Shown: positions 1 to 13,861 of the stretch, one piece after another
Position numbering within the stretch: the stretch's first letter is position 1
Layout: each line of letters begins with the position of its first letter
Assembly: GCA_034509425.1 (NCBI GenBank)
Contig: JAVTVJ010000447.1
Location: forward strand, 806,001-870,000
Direction of reading: 5' to 3'
From: Eopsaltria australis
Lineage: Eukaryota > Chordata > Aves > Passeriformes > Petroicidae
DNA length: 64,000 bases
The notes under the pieces: generated by a model
What the model saw: the letters and a program-made list of their open reading frames with translations, nothing else
The model's database searches: none
What the model was told of the DNA's origin: nothing
Position numbers and translations under genes: made by a program

Positions 1-1290
1 AAAGAGATCTATGATTGCAGAAGACTAGGAATTTCTTTATTTATTTAAATTGGGGGAACCAAATGAAAGGAAAAAGAAAAATAATAGGGTTTTTTTGGTT
101 TAGTCACTGGAATGAAAACAGAACATGTATTTATTGTAGAGATGGATTTTTTTCCCCCTCACTGAACGAAAAAAGTGCTTAATTATTTTTTCAATTTTTA
201 AAAATTCATTCACTATGTGAACTGCAAGCTCTTGAGAGCCTGTGTAAAGAGTGAGATACTTTGCATCTCTCCACCTCATTTCCATCCAAACCCTCAGTGG
301 CTGTCTCAGGTTGGTGCAGGAATTTTCTGATATCTATGGCACCATTATGAAAAATGATGTGCTTGCCTGAGTTGCATAAGGAACAAATTTGCATTCAATT
401 CCCCAAAGAGCCATCGAAGGTTTACATGTCCTTGAAAGCATCACTTAAAAGTGGGATTCATTGAAAACTAAGTGACAGTTGAGCTTTGCAACGGCTCTGG
501 GAAGCCAGCAGAGGAAAATTGAATTGCCCTGTGCCAGTGCTGCTGTGTCACCAGGAGCTCTGGATGGAAGCTGGGTGACAAGGTTGGAGTAGATGCACAA
601 AGATACAGGACACAGGTCTCTCTGTCTCATTTTCTACACCTTTAATTTAGTAATGGCAGTAATTCCCTGGGCTGCAGTATTGGGGCATGTTCATTAACCT
701 TTCAAGTCCTGCTACTAATGACAAGCATAGGTGAAAGATTTAGGAGAGTGAGATTCTGATTTTGCAGTTCTGAAATTTGTGGCTTCTTAAATCTTATTTT
801 TGCAGACATTCCCACCTTCCCTGCATTTAGGGGTTTTTTTTTACCCCTGACAATTTCTGGCATACTTTGTCTCCTTCACATTTACATCCCTCTCTCTCTT
901 GTGATCTCACTACAGTGATTATTTTCCTTTCAAAAGCCTCCTGGAAATATACATCCTCATTTGTTCCTGATAATCAAATATTGGGTACTTTTTTATTATA
1001 TTTTGTTTTTAGCATTACTCTTTGAGTTAGGACCTACTGTAACATGCAGAATTAGTTTCAAGATTGGAATTTAAGTCTATTTCAATAAGTTTTATATGAT
1101 ATTTTTCTTTGTCACCTATGCTGTTACCCTAGTCTAGAGGGACTAGATTTTAGTACTGTTAACAAATGCTTCTAGATTATTCTGCTTGAATTTCAAGATC
1201 TGATTAAATCTGAACTACTCTCCAACTTTGAAAATACTGGTGGGAAGTGTGTAACAAGCACATAGAAAAGGAGATACGATCAAACCAAAT
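1..1290. other. Non-genic AT-rich sequence
   Basis: Short open frames here have no recognisable product. No repeat family was identified apart from a T run near 833-841. Confidence 0.6.
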
Positions 1291-1470
1291 GCAATTGAAC
1301 AAAAAAAGAAAATTTGCAAACAGAGTGAATATAATAAAATGGGCTGAGATGAAATGAGGTGCAGTGAAAAGGACCAAAACTTGCCAAAATGATTCACATT
1401 GAAATCCCCAAATCAGGAAAGAAACATGAACAAAGAGACAGGAGAAGAAACTGAAGGAATTAAATGCTAC

Positions 1471-1546
1471 AAAAAAACAAACAAACAAACAAACAAACAA
1501 AACAAAACCAAAAAAAAAAAAAAAAAAAAAAACCAAAAAAAAAAAA
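1471..1546 (+). repeat. AAAC and poly-A low-complexity run
   Basis: AAAC units pass into two long A runs separated by CC. This produces spurious Lys-rich frames on + and Phe-rich frames on -. Confidence 0.95.
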
Positions 1547-1730
1547 GAGAAAATTCTGGAACAGACCAAAATCAAGAAAAGCAAATGAGATGACAGGAAG
1601 TGCAGTGAAATGGACCTATGGACCTAAGCTTTTCCAGCTGATCCTCACTGAATTTTCAAGATTGTATTTCCTTTGCTGAAAGAAGGAATTTGACATCAGG
1701 GGACAAAGTGCAACACTCTGGAAAGGACAT

Positions 1731-1804
1731 AAAATAAAATAAAATAAAATAAAATAAAATAAAATAAAATAAAATAAAATAAAATAAAATAAAATAAAAT
1801 AAAA
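1731..1804 (+). repeat. AAAAT pentanucleotide microsatellite
   Basis: About 15 uninterrupted AAAAT units lie between two copies of the purine-rich repeat. The minus strand reads as an ILFYF-type open frame only because of the repeat. Confidence 0.97.
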
Positions 1805-1890
1805 CGCAATTGAATGAAGAAAAAAATTTCCAAATGGAGCGACTACGACAAAATGTACTGAGATGAAATGAGGTGCTGTGAAAAGAGGTC

Positions 1891-3567
1891 AACTGGGGAT
1901 GAAAGCAGCATCCTAGGAGAGCACACATCAGCAGTCTTGGGGGTCAGGCAATATAACACAAGAGACACAGAGAAAATTCAAGAGTCACTTCATGATGTAT
2001 TGCTTTCCTTACTGCCTTCAGAACGGGGCTCTGCCACAAGCAGTACAGTGATTTATTGATGCTACAGCTTCCCCACCAACTCCCCTTTACAGACCTGCCA
2101 TGGCTCTTGGTACAAAATACACTTTTTCCTAAACTAAATCCTGGTCACTGGAATGTCCCTTCTGACTTTACTGTAAGGTGAGCTTACCACGAAGAGCTCA
2201 AGCTCAGAAATTCAGGTAATTGCCCTCACTGGATTTTAGGGCCAAGCAGTCACGGGGCATTAGAAAAATGAAACATAAATGGTCCCTTGGGCACAACCAC
2301 ACCTTCAAGACCTGTTGCCTTCAGAGGAGGCATCCAAACAGCAATTTCCCACGTGTTCAGGGGCAGCAAAACCTAGGGGAGCATCATGAGCACATCCTGT
2401 GTGTTTTCCAAAGGCTGATTACATGGAATTAAGGAACCCTGGCAGCAACAGTTTGGGCAATCAAAGTGGGAAGCACCAAGAAAAAAACCCACTCTAATAA
2501 TCATCACTTAAAAAAAACATATTCCCTACTTCAAGTCATGGTCCCACACGAAGCATTAAACAGAAACCTGATTTATATTTACTGTCTGCACAGGAATACC
2601 TGAGTGAACCTCAGGGAAGCACACACAGCAAGTTAGGAGTAACTTGAGCATGTGCAAGGACATCTGAGTGAAAGAACTCAAACTTAGACCTTCCCCTCAC
2701 TGCATTTATTTTTAACCCTGACAATAAAGCATTTCCTGAAAATTAAGAGGTCCAACCTCTCATCTAAAGTCTTAATTATAGGGGAAAAAATTAAAGCTTA
2801 ACTGTAAACATCAAAATTCATTTCAACAACAGGTTTAATTAAAAAATATTAAAGTTTAATTACATATATTTGATTTAATAGTTGAAAAACAAAACCTTTC
2901 TCTCTCCTGTTTTTCCTTGTACAGACCTTTCCCAGCATAACACCCACCACCATCTCTCCTTCTTTTTCCCTCCCTTTTACCAGAAAGGACAATTTTAAAT
3001 TTTTTTTTTGTTTTGTTTTGTTTCTGTTTTTTGTTTCTTTGTTTTGTTTTTGGGTTTGGGGGGGATTTTTTTGGTTTTTTACAGGCCTGTCCATGCTGAT
3101 TGCCCCAGTTCTTATTTTCTCCTGGCTATAACGTTGTTTCACACACTGCAGTTATGTGCAATAGATTACACCTGTTGTAATAAACAAACCAACTTTCCAT
3201 CCTTTGGGCAGATTTGTACAATCTCTCCTGCCTTCTCTCCACAGGGTGACAGGTTCATATCAAAGAATAAAAATCAAAGCACTGAAGGATGTCAGGTCCT
3301 CAGGAGCAATCGAGCTCCAGTGATTGTGGAAAGGGCAGACAGTCAGCTTTCCCAGATGGCAAAGATCCTTAAATTACTGCCTCAATTAAACATTTAGAGT
3401 TCTTACTCAGAGATGTGAGTCTGCATTTCACAAAGAACTGTGCTGCAATTGTAGCACAGGAGTGTCCTCCTGGTTTCCTGTGCTGTGGGCAACTTCATTC
3501 CCTGTCTCCTCCTCAGAGTTAGGGCTTGATTTGGTTATGTCTCTGTCCCCAAAAAACTCTCCCCCCT
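1891..3567. other. Non-genic sequence
   Basis: Nothing recognisable apart from the T/G-rich run near 3000. Confidence 0.6.
3000..3082 (+). repeat. T/G-rich low-complexity run
   Basis: TTTTG-type repeats pass into TTTGGGTTTGGGGGGG. No retroelement body adjoins it. Confidence 0.85.
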
Positions 3568-4026
3568 CACTGGAGTGAGTCCAGAGGAACCCACAAAGGT
3601 TCAGGGAGATGGAGAAGCTCTGCCGGGAGGAAAGGCTGAGAGAATTGGGGTTGTTCAGTCTGGAGAAGAGAAGACCTTGGGGTGACATCATTGTGGCCTT
3701 CCAGGACCTGAAGGGAGCCCATAGGAGAGATGGGGAGAAACTTTACAAGGGGCTGGAGTGACAGGACAAGAGGGAATGGATTCAAACTGAAAGAGAGAAG
3801 AGCTACATTGGATATTGGGAAGGAATTCCTCCCTGTGAGGGTGGGGAGGCCCTGGCACAGGGTGCCCAGAGAAGCTGGGGCTGCCCCTGGATCCCTGGAA
3901 GTGTCCAAGGCCAGGTTGGACGGGGCTTGGAGCAGCCTGGGACAGTGGAAGTTGTCCCTGCCAATGGCAGGAGGGTGGAATGATTCATCCTTAAGATCCC
4001 TTCCAGCCCAGCCTATTCTATGATCC
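3568..4026 (+). mobile_element. CR1 LINE 3' fragment
   Basis: This is the longest CR1 copy in the intergenic part, in sense orientation. It shows the CTCTGCC / GGAAAGGCTGAGAGA region, the TTCAGTCTGGAGAAGAGAAG block, the CCTGGCACAGGGTGCCCAGAGAAGC block, the CCCTTCCAGCCC segment and the terminal ATTCTATGAT. It is 5' truncated as is usual for CR1. Open frames overlapping it on both strands are repeat sequence, not genes. Confidence 0.95.
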
Positions 4027-7000
4027 TTGTCCCACTCTTCTTCATTTCTAGAACAAATCAAACTTTAACACTTTGTAATTCTTTCCCCTTTTCTCTGAAG
4101 TTTCTTCCGCGACTTTTTGTCCTCATCTCATCTGTCTTGAGCCTCTCTCTTGCTAACATCTATGACAGTTCTTAAAAAACTGATTATGCCCCCATCAATA
4201 CCTCCCTTCCCTGTGACACTTTGTGGTCACTGTAATAAAGACTGCAAAAATGACCAGGGTCCAGAGGACAAATTCACACCAACTGTTACTTGTGGTTTAT
4301 TGGAAGGACATAAATAAACCAAAAATAGGATGGAGTCTTCTAAGCTAAGGTAGTGAAAAACTACCTTGTCCTCCAGGATTCAAACATTTGGCAACATAGG
4401 TTTTATTTTATTTCATATATTCCTATAATTAATAATCAAATTAAGCAAAAGGAGCATCTTTTTGCTTTGGATTTGCACAGGAATTAGCCCAGTGAAGTCT
4501 GGAATTGATCTCCCTCTGTACAACAAATGTTGATTTACAGTCTCTCCTCTCTAGAAATAGTTAATTTATATTTTTCTAAATTATCATTAATGAAACATTA
4601 TTGAACTCATGAAAAAAAAATAATGATAGACAAATTATGTTCTGCTAATGAAGACAGAGAAAGAGATTCAGATTTTCTATTCTGTATCTCACAGCCCCAC
4701 TGGAATCTGCCAGAAGTTTGATGTAATACCTCAAGAAATTTTATTTGTGTACCAGCATGTATATCCATCCATGTAATCTGAGAAAAAAGGGAAAATAAGA
4801 AGAAAGTATTAAACAGGAGTGCAGCAGGAGGAGTGAGGCCTCTAACAACTCTAAGAACTTGGGTTACACTGGATCTTAGAACTATTCATGATTTTCAAGT
4901 GCTAATGAGATTTCTCTGCTAGAATTTGTTCTTTTCAACTGGCAGGGACCAGGGAAATTTTCATGAAAGTTTCTTCCTTGTGCTGTTTACAGCTACTTTT
5001 AGATCTTTCACATGGCTTTCAAATTTCAGAAAGAAGGTGGAGGGTAAACAAATATTTTTAAACTAGGTGTGATTTTTTTTCCTTTTTTTCTTTAGTCAGC
5101 TTTGTTAAATATATTCACTACATAATCTTGAAAGAAAAAAAAAAAAAAAAGGAGAAAAAATCTCTCTTGTTAATTCTGCTGAAATATACCAAACTTAGAG
5201 GGGTTTGAAAACACCCAGCAGGGCAAGAACATAAAAAAGAATTTTATAGCATTTGTGAAATGCTAAAATCCAAATTCACAAATTTGTTTTTTCGGCTTGT
5301 ATCGCAGTGGAAGAGGATTTGTTTTTTCAAAGTTCTTTTAAAGTAATTCACGTCACGATCAGTGTCTTGACTTGTGCCATCTTTGAACTCATGCAACGTA
5401 AGGAATGGCAGCTTAAGATCTCAGCTCCCGTTTTACCAGCCAGGTTGCACACATTGCTTTGATCTCCACCGAATTTAGCTGACCTTTCCAGCAAAACCAG
5501 GACAGAACCCATACAATTGCATGAACATTTTAGTATTCTCAACCTAATTAGGGAAGAGGTAGAGAAAAGCAACCTCTTGAAGGAATAATTGGATAAATAA
5601 TGACACCAAAGACTCAGTAGAAATCATTGGGCTGTAGCCAGTCCTTGCCTTAGTAACACCCTCTCTACAGCTACATCAATTAAATATTTTATTTTTTTAT
5701 ATATTGAGGGAAGTGTATTGTCACTAGTGAGTTTCTTTTATGGCATCATGTTCTCATCTACAGGGTACCCACCTATCTTTGTTTCTGTAACTGAACTTTC
5801 CTCCAAAGTTTATTATCTTCCAATTTTTTCCCTCCTATCAGTGTAAATGTCCTTCAGAAATGCTTCTTAGCTCTTCCAGCTCTCTTTTCTGTACATGAAA
5901 GAGACTTATTCTCCTGTTTTGTGGTTACTTTGCCTCCTGGGCCTCCTTTCAAAACCTTGTCTGCAAAGATGCAGGATTAAGATAACTCAGCTTCAGTTTC
6001 TTTCCATCAAAATTCCCCCTCAAAGCCAAACAACCAAAACTCCCTGCATTTACTCGTTATCACAAGCCCTTTTGAAAACATACCTGGAAAATCACACAGC
6101 CTGACTCCATCTTTCTCAGGACAGCCCAGTGCAGACTGGGGTTAGCCCAAACAATGCAAGGCTGCTCATTAAAAACCTTTGTCACCATCTCCAGGTTTAA
6201 TTCCATGAGCCCTATACATTTCTCACCCATGGGAACTCCCATTTCACTTTCAGAGCACCATTGGGAGATTTGCTGTCAGTATTCCCACTCCCCTGTAAAT
6301 TACCAACTTTGGAGAGCAACATGGGACCTTGACACTGATCCTTCCCTCCCTTCAATTGTCAGAAATGAGTTTAACTCAGTGCAATTGCATTAGTGGGAAA
6401 CCAGATAATGGTTCTAACTCAATAAAGCACATTATTTGTTTGCTTTTAATCTGGTGGCAGTCCCATTGAAGTTAGCCAGCCCTGAGTATATTCCAGAATA
6501 GCAATGCCTTTTGAGTGAGGATTGGAATATAAAGGTGTTCAGTCTGAATCCTTCCCCTCTAGTCTAATGTAGAAGCTTATGTTTATAATTTAGGAACCTG
6601 TGATTTAGGACAGAGAAAGAAGTACTGGGTGTGAATAATTTCACTATTATGCCTGTTATAGAGGGCTTTCTTAAGACTGGAGAATCATATAAAATGGCCA
6701 AATTCTCAGGCACTGTCAGAGGGGGAGCAATGAAAAATTAGATTCCAAGTTAAGAGCATGTAAAATTTGTAGATAATCACACTGGATTTGGACTGTTGAT
6801 CACACATTCATACAGATCTCCCCTGTAGCAGGATTTAAATGGTTTATTCAGTAACTGCCCCTTGATCCTTCATCTCCTCTGCTCTCATGTGCGAACGAGT
6901 CTCTCAATTAACTCCCAGACCCCACAGCAACTCCTGCATTTGGCTTTGATCTTTCTGATCTGTTGTCAACCTACAGACCCCCTGGTCTCCCTGGAATCTG

Positions 7001-9649
7001 AGCCAAAATGGTCTGAAGAAAATCTCAGTCTTCATTAGTTATTCCTCATCAGTTTTAACTTCTTCTAACTTTATGGCTAAATTAAGGGACGATTATTAAC
7101 AAACTAAGACCCCTGTGGACAGGAGCTCCCATCCCCAGGTTGGTTGGTCTGTCTTGTAAAACAAGACTCGTGGTAATACCATACAATCTTCAACTCACAC
7201 AAAGAACTTAATTTTAAACCGTCTCAGCTAAACACAGCTGACTGGCTTCTCTCTGTATCTACTAAGACTATAATAAATCGATGGTAATTTACGTGGGTGT
7301 CCAAATAATGGGGTGTAATGAAGAGGAGATTAGAGCCATGAAAAACCTGTTACATCCTGTTTTGACTGAATACAGTCTCAAGACAGATTACCAAATTAAA
7401 AGAAAAATATTTTGATTGCATTCTATGTGATCAAGACTTTGTCTGCTTTGGAAATGGCAAGCAGCTAAACCATATCACTGAGAGATAATTTGTGAAGGAG
7501 CTCTGAAGTAAAAAACACACACAAAAAACCCAAAAGCCTTCAAAGAAGATGAAAGATTTTTCAGGTCTCTTTTTGAAGCAGAGAAAACAAGAATCTATTT
7601 ATACAGCTGGTAGAAAAAGAAAAAGGTGTGAAGGTTTAGAAGCTAATATCGCATTGTTTTTGAATAGCAAGTGATTAAAAGCACAACTGAGTCTTTACCA
7701 TAGTAGAGGTTTTAAGTTCCTTTAGGATAAGTGGAGGATGGGTTGGGCTTGGCATTACAACTTTTAAGACAGGTTTTCTCTGCACCTCAACAGACTTTCT
7801 TCTATGACTTTCAGGCCTTATGTCCTGTGTCTTAATTCCTGATTTCTAAAATAGGGGAAATGGCTTTTTTCTGCCTCTGAGGATTTCTGGGAGGATCAAT
7901 ACATTAAGGATGCAAGACATTCAGATATAGAGGTGACGTGAACTGTACATCTCCGAGATGGATGGCTGCTGAATGGAAGCCAAAACCTCAGTTCTCAGAA
8001 CCTCAGAGAGATTTATTATTCTGGCCCTTACATTATGGAGAGCTGCATAAAGAAAATGCGACCTTGAGATTCTGTGTCTCCTGTTTTGATTGCCTCAGTG
8101 CCCAGCAAAAAAACCCCTGTAGATTGACCCAAACCTGCTCAACTTTCTGCTTTGTTTCAGGGTTCCATTAAGTGACCATGGCCCTGCACTGGCCTGTAGC
8201 CTCTTACACTGTTGGTTAAAAAGGAAGGAAGAGTATCATCCTCTTAAAGGAGTCTTGTACTTTGCCCTGATGTGATGGCTGAGACTGGAACCTCAAGTGC
8301 AATCTGAGTCTATAAAAAACCTGACAATCCCACCCAGGAGAGAACAGTGTCACACATCAAAGTGTCACTCCTCATATACCAGTGACTGTCTTATGCCTCT
8401 GAGCTCCTTAAGAGACACAAAAAACCCCACATTTCAAGAGAAATTTTTTTCTTTTCTTCCATCCCACCCGCCTGATCCATCAAGATATTCCAGCAAAGAC
8501 CACTGCAAATGCAGACAAATGGAACAAACTTGTGACGAAATGGAGATGAATATGGTCCTCCTCAGTTTAACTTTTTCATTGCATTTCAAAATGTTAAAGT
8601 CTACCAATACAACCTACCAAGCCCAAAACATGTCTGATGCAAGATAAAATCAACACAAAAATCTCTTTAGAGTTAGAGAACTATTGTAGCTGAGTAAGGA
8701 CTCAGAAAGCAAGAAAGCAGAATTCAGATCAGTGTTTCCTAAACAGATAAAGTGGAGGTGGGGGGTGCAAAAATTCGTACTTGGAAATCGAGAAATATGG
8801 CAAGAAGCAGCAAGCAAGAACAAAATCAGAGAGGGCAAGGTGCTAGAAGTCCAGGTTTTATACTCCTCATTTTAGCATGAAGAGGGATTAGGAAGTGTTA
8901 TTACTTCCCTTCTGTTCATTCACAGAACACTGCTAAAATAGGAGAGAGCATTATTTTTTTTTGCACTGAATGAGCAGAAGCTATGGAAACTGAGGAGAAG
9001 TAGGGTACAGCATTCGTTTTGGTCCTAATTAAACACTCTCCAATCTCATACTGAGGGCAAAGTTCATCTGCTCTGACAGAAATACTGCCAGACAAAAGAG
9101 AAAGGGAATGAGTCTAAAGGGCTGGAATCTCAGCTAATACAGCAGGGGTGGTTATGAGATTCATGTTCTTCATACAGCAGCAAAGCTATTCAGTGTTTAT
9201 TGATTCACTTGACCATACATAACACACATAACAAATAAGATGTCAGGGAAAGCAGCACATTATTTCCTGCTATTCATGCATAAGCACTCTAAGAGTTCAC
9301 ACAAAGCCTTAATGTAAGATAACTTAAAGCACTAAAATAATGAAGAAAATATTCTATAGTCAGGACTAGCCACTTTGACCACTAGAGCATTTATAAAACA
9401 AAAAAAAAAAAACAAATAAATTGCACCAAAGAATTACCAAGGTCACAAAAATCAGACAATGGACTCCAGTGTGCATTATAATATATTTTCTCATTATATA
9501 GGTTCATGTTAATTCTCTTCTGTTTCTTTCCACAGGGAGGAGAGTGTTCAATCTCCTCCTGAATTCTTCAGTGCTTATTACTATAGTAACCAAATGCTTC
9601 AATAACATTAATTAATTTTCAAAATATCTCTGTGGAAAATTAAATCCAT
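4027..9649. other. Intergenic sequence
   Basis: Mostly unique AT-rich sequence with one MIR-like fragment at 7828-7926 and an A run near 5138-5151. The frame at 8297-8647 is not a recognisable protein. Confidence 0.6.
7828..7926 (-). mobile_element. MIR-like SINE fragment (antisense)
   Basis: CTAAAATAGGGGAAATGG, GCCTCTGAGGATTTCTGGG and AGGATCAATACATTAAGGATGC follow, in order, the antisense MIR pattern (TGTAAAATGGGGATAAT, GGTTGTTGTGAGGATTAAATG). It is diverged, as expected for a very old SINE. Confidence 0.55.
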
Positions 9650-9758
9650 CTGGACATGGTCCTGGACAAATGTTTTAAGGGGGCCCTTCTCGAGCAGGTG
9701 GTTGGATCAGATGATCTCCAAAGGTCCCTTCCAACCTCAGTCATTCTGAGATTTTGTG
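9650..9758 (+). mobile_element. CR1 3'-end fragment
   Basis: This is the terminal part of a CR1 copy in sense orientation: GAGCAGGTGGTTGGATCAGATGATC, then GGTCCCTTCCAACCTC and a diverged CATTCTGAGATT tail. Confidence 0.9.
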
Positions 9759-12399
9759 AAAAATAACATTGTCTTCATTTAATTGAAAGGGAACAGAGGT
9801 AGAGGGTGATTAAGACTGCTTTTTTTGGATCTCCCTTTCAAAACACATTTGTATAATATTTTAGGTATATTTGCATTTGTCTCTTCAAAGAAAAGCTCTT
9901 TCCATCTTTGGTTTAGTATTTTTGCAGATGAGATACAGAGTTTTTCTTTGAGTATCAAAGAACTGACAGCCTCAGGACTGAACCAGCACTTTAGGATCAA
10001 ACAGTCCCAGATCTTTTCTTTTTCTCTCTTCCTTTCTCATTATCAGGATGCTAATCCTAATTCATTGATCTCCAAACCTCAAACTATAATCCTATCAAGG
10101 TGCTTTCACAAGATAGTTTCCCCTAAATTAGCATGTCTACACTTGTATTTAGTGTAGAGGGGAAAGGCAGACACTTCTGTAGCTGTCCTTCCTTCTCCAA
10201 AACCTGGCACAAAAAATTCAGCTCAGAGAAGTCAGCGAGAATTTAAAGCTCCGGCTCAAAACCAGACTGAATCTTGTAAAGTCATAAAAAACTGAACAGA
10301 CAGATTTACAGCAGGGAGAGTCAGGAAACAACATTATTGAGCCTGATGCAGACAGAAGAAGTTTAATTCAGCAGGCATTTAACTACAGCAGCCTCACAGT
10401 GGTCTTTTTCCCAGTTAGGTTTAGATGATTCTAAATTAGGATGGGATTTTGTACCAGCTGAGCATTGAAGGTAAAAAGAGGCTTCAGGGTATGAGTTTTT
10501 GCCTAAAGCTTGGATTCTCTACGTGGAATTTTAGGGGCTTTAGGAACTTGATCTTGCCTGACATCACAGCTGAAATAAACCCAGCTGGTATTACACCAAA
10601 TAACTCAGGGACTTTAATAGACTCTGTCTGGGAAAGGCCTCCAGCCAAGGGGCAGAGTCACAAACCCAGCAGCCCCTGTGCAAAGCAAGCTCCAGTGCTC
10701 TGCTGACTTTCTCCAGCTGGGAAAATCTTCTCAGTTAGCTGGGTCTCAGTGCCATTCAACTCCAGTCCTTTGGCAGGCAGCAAACCACATCAAACTAGCC
10801 TCACTGAGTCCAAACCATAAAACAAACCCTCAGAAACCTCAGAGATTACCTATCACAAACTTCTAATTTTGTTATTTATAGCAACAACAGCAGCCAAATA
10901 ATCATGTTCTTGGGAGCCTGTATCCTTGCAGGCACACCAGTGGGTTTTTTTAAAATTACACTGGTGCAAGACTGAAAATACAAGAATAACAGGGAGGAAA
11001 AAACTTGACTTTTTCCTATTTAAATTCTTATTTTTCTTTCTAGAACTTTCCAGCAAGTTCCTGGTGATTATTCAACACTCCTCTTTGGTTTCCCACCATG
11101 TCAGCTTCCAGCAGGTCTGCTGACTTCACTGGGAGATGAAGGGCAATTCCACCTACTTTAACACTTCTCTCCACGTGCTGCACTCAGCTAAGGCAGGCAG
11201 GCAACGTTTGTGCAAACAACCTGGGAGAATGCAGCCACTGAAGCAGAAACAGCTGATGAGATCCTCAATATTGTCTCAAAGTGCTTCAAATTTCAGTAAT
11301 AATGACAGCAGATTAATTAAATCTGAGGGGAATCTGAAAAGCAGGACCAAGTGAAATAGATATGATTGCAGTAGGAGGAGAGAAAACACAGAATAAAATT
11401 CTGTCTTTGGGTTCTTCTACCTCAAAATGTGTGGAACATGTGCCTTTCTCTGGCAGCAGAGCCTCCGTGGCCCTTTTTCTTCCAGTGTTGTCACAGGTGA
11501 ACAAAAACATGAAGAGGAAAAGGAAAAAGAGCTCGCACCTGGTAGGAAAATGAGCATAAAAGGAGGTAAATATTTGATTATTTTACAGAGAGGTACTTGC
11601 AGTGTTGGCTGATTTTTCTTTCTCCCATGTTCTCAGTCCTTTTCCATTGAGGCCTTACAGTCCCCAGGGAATCCTGCTCAGTTCATGTTGTTTCCTTTAT
11701 CTTGAAGTAATTCCTCTGCCCAAAATGCCATTTTTGCACCTTAAGCCTTTGCCCTTTACCATGACCAGCCCTTTTCCATCCACACTCTGCCCATCTTACT
11801 TATTTAGGTGAAAATTCCTCAGCACAAGCTTTGTGGGTGTCCCTGGGTTTGCACAAAATCCAGTACCAGTTGCCATGCTTTTAATGGCAATTATAACACA
11901 ACAAAAACATCCCACAAACCATAAAAGGGGTACGTGAGGTTTCAAAGTAAGAACAGTCCTAGAAACAAAAAGTCTTCAGGCTTGTTCAGTCTTGGAAAGA
12001 AATCCAGCATGGAATTTTATATATTAATTAGGACAGAAATAAATGTTTGAAGTAGGATCCTCCTTTTTCCTGGTTTGTTTTTTTTTTTTTTTCTGGACTG
12101 GCCATGATCATATAAAAATAATATTTTTTCTTTTACTGTGTTAAATTATAGTGAAATCCAGGCTAAGCCTATTTATTTTCTTCAAATCCTATAGAAATAT
12201 GTAGTGATACTGCAAAGGCTTGAGGTTCAAAACTTCTTCAAAAAGACAAAAAATATTCAGAAATTACACAGAACTGAGTGCAGTCTCCAGTGATTAAAAA
12301 TCATGATGAAGCAGGTGAATCAAGAGGATGTTTGCACCATTTTGATATCATGTATGGATTCTATGATTGCATTTTAGAAAACCTTTTGGAGACAGACTA

Positions 12400-12475
12400 A
12401 CTTTATTATTCCCATTTTACAGGGAGTATTGAGATACAGAGAGAATCTGTCATCATTCCCAAATCTACCATAAGG
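12400..12475 (+). mobile_element. MIR-like SINE fragment
   Basis: TTATTATTCCCATTTTACAG followed by GAGATACAGAGAGAAT closely tracks the MIR core (TATTATCCCCATTTTACAGATGAG, then GGCACAGAGAGG). The rest is too decayed to follow. Confidence 0.6.
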
Positions 12476-13840
12476 TCAAAAATTGATACATTCCTACTGT
12501 TCCAAACACAAGATTGTGCTTCCAGTACAAATTGGACAAAACCCTTTTTCAGAAAGTACTAATTGATCATGCACTGCTGTGGGTGTTGCTTTTAATGAGC
12601 ACAGATGTTTGGCTACTGTACACACTAGATTTCCTATATTTCATAAAACAGATGAGCAGGTGTAGAGAACTTCATAAGAATATTTAATATCTCAGCTATT
12701 ATGAGATTTTTTAATGCACTTTTTCGTATAGTGAAGCTAAAGATAACAAGATATTTAATTTTCTTTCTCCTCTAATGTGCCATTATAAGTTATTTAATTG
12801 TGCAAACATATACACAGAAATTTAATATATGTGAATGTGAAAAAGAAGTCTGTGGCATCATAGAATATTAATGTACCCTGCAGCTTTTCTATTACTCAGC
12901 TCTGAACTGTACCAGGAGAAGCACTGAGATTACTGATGCAGAAAGAAGCGTTTTCTCAAGGTAGGTCTATTGTTTTATAGTCCAGCAGTACACCTGCCAT
13001 TGTCACCAGGTGCTGGGCATTCCTGCCATCTGCAATGGTGTTTTGTCCTTATATAAAATCTGTTCACAGCTCTGTTACAAATAACAAAATCCTACTCCCA
13101 TTTAGGGGTTTGTGTGGTGGCCACAGCTGTGTCCAAAGCACAGAATAGGAGGTTATTCAGGTTACCTCTAGGTGTCCTTTTAGCTACTTCACATACTTAA
13201 ATTCCCCCAAAGATCTCTGTATAATATCAGTTTAACCACTACAGTATTTTAGAGCAGCCTTATAGTTGTGTGAGCTGAAACTGGGGAGGTTGAGACAATC
13301 ATCGCCTCCTGTTGCTGTTGTGAGAAGTGAGAGTAGGAGACATCAGAAGATTCATCAACCCATATGTGTCAGATCTGCTGAAGTTTTGTAATGGATTGGG
13401 CTTGGCAGAGATTCTCTTCTTGGTTTGCACTTGGAGAGGTGAAGTATCAGTTCTGCTGTTTGGCAGGGAACAAGAGCACTCATGGGTAGAGAAGAAAAAA
13501 GGAAGGAAATTTCCCAAAGTGGAGGAGACAAGACATATGTGTGTCATTTCTGCATTTTGCCCTGCTTAGAGGCTGCACAGAAACATGGATGAAGCAGAAG
13601 AATTACCAAGAAAACCCTTCTCCTTCAGGCTGGGGACACAGGGGAGTGTCTCTCTTGGAGTCTGCAGCTGAGCAGATATTCCAGAGACCTCACTGGCTGC
13701 TGGAATGTCGGGTGTAGGACCAGCTCAGCATTCAGGTATCAAAAGTCATAAGCAGATCAAAGTGCATTTAGGAAGAGAAAGCAAATATTTAAGTCTTTAG
13801 ACTTAAGAGCTTTAAAGAGTGAATAGATAAGTATTAGGGA

Positions 13841-13861
13841 ATATATATATATATATATATA
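13841..13861 (+). repeat. AT dinucleotide microsatellite
   Basis: About ten AT units at the edge of AT-rich intergenic sequence. Confidence 0.95.

Larger units (their letters stand above)
1291..1890 (+). repeat. Three-copy purine-rich repeat array with A-rich spacers
   Basis: An 85-bp block at 1291-1375 (GCAATTGAAC ... GAGATGAAATGAGGTGCAGTG) recurs at 1806-1890 with about the same length and several substitutions. A shorter relative lies at 1576-1616 (GCAAATGAGATGACAGGAAG, TGCAGTGAAATGGACC). The ends are spaced 241 and about 274 bp. The spacers contain AAAC and poly-A runs and an AAAAT microsatellite. The family is not recognised. Overlapping open frames are low-complexity artefacts. Confidence 0.75.

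Noticed and set aside
1204..1584. 126-codon Phe-rich minus-strand frame
   Set aside because: Produced by the A-rich low-complexity sequence and microsatellite, not a protein.
3567..4061. 164-codon minus-strand open frame
   Set aside because: It is the antisense of a CR1 3' end. The same pseudo-protein pattern recurs wherever antisense CR1 occurs (18083-18589, 33574-34023, 41384-41801).
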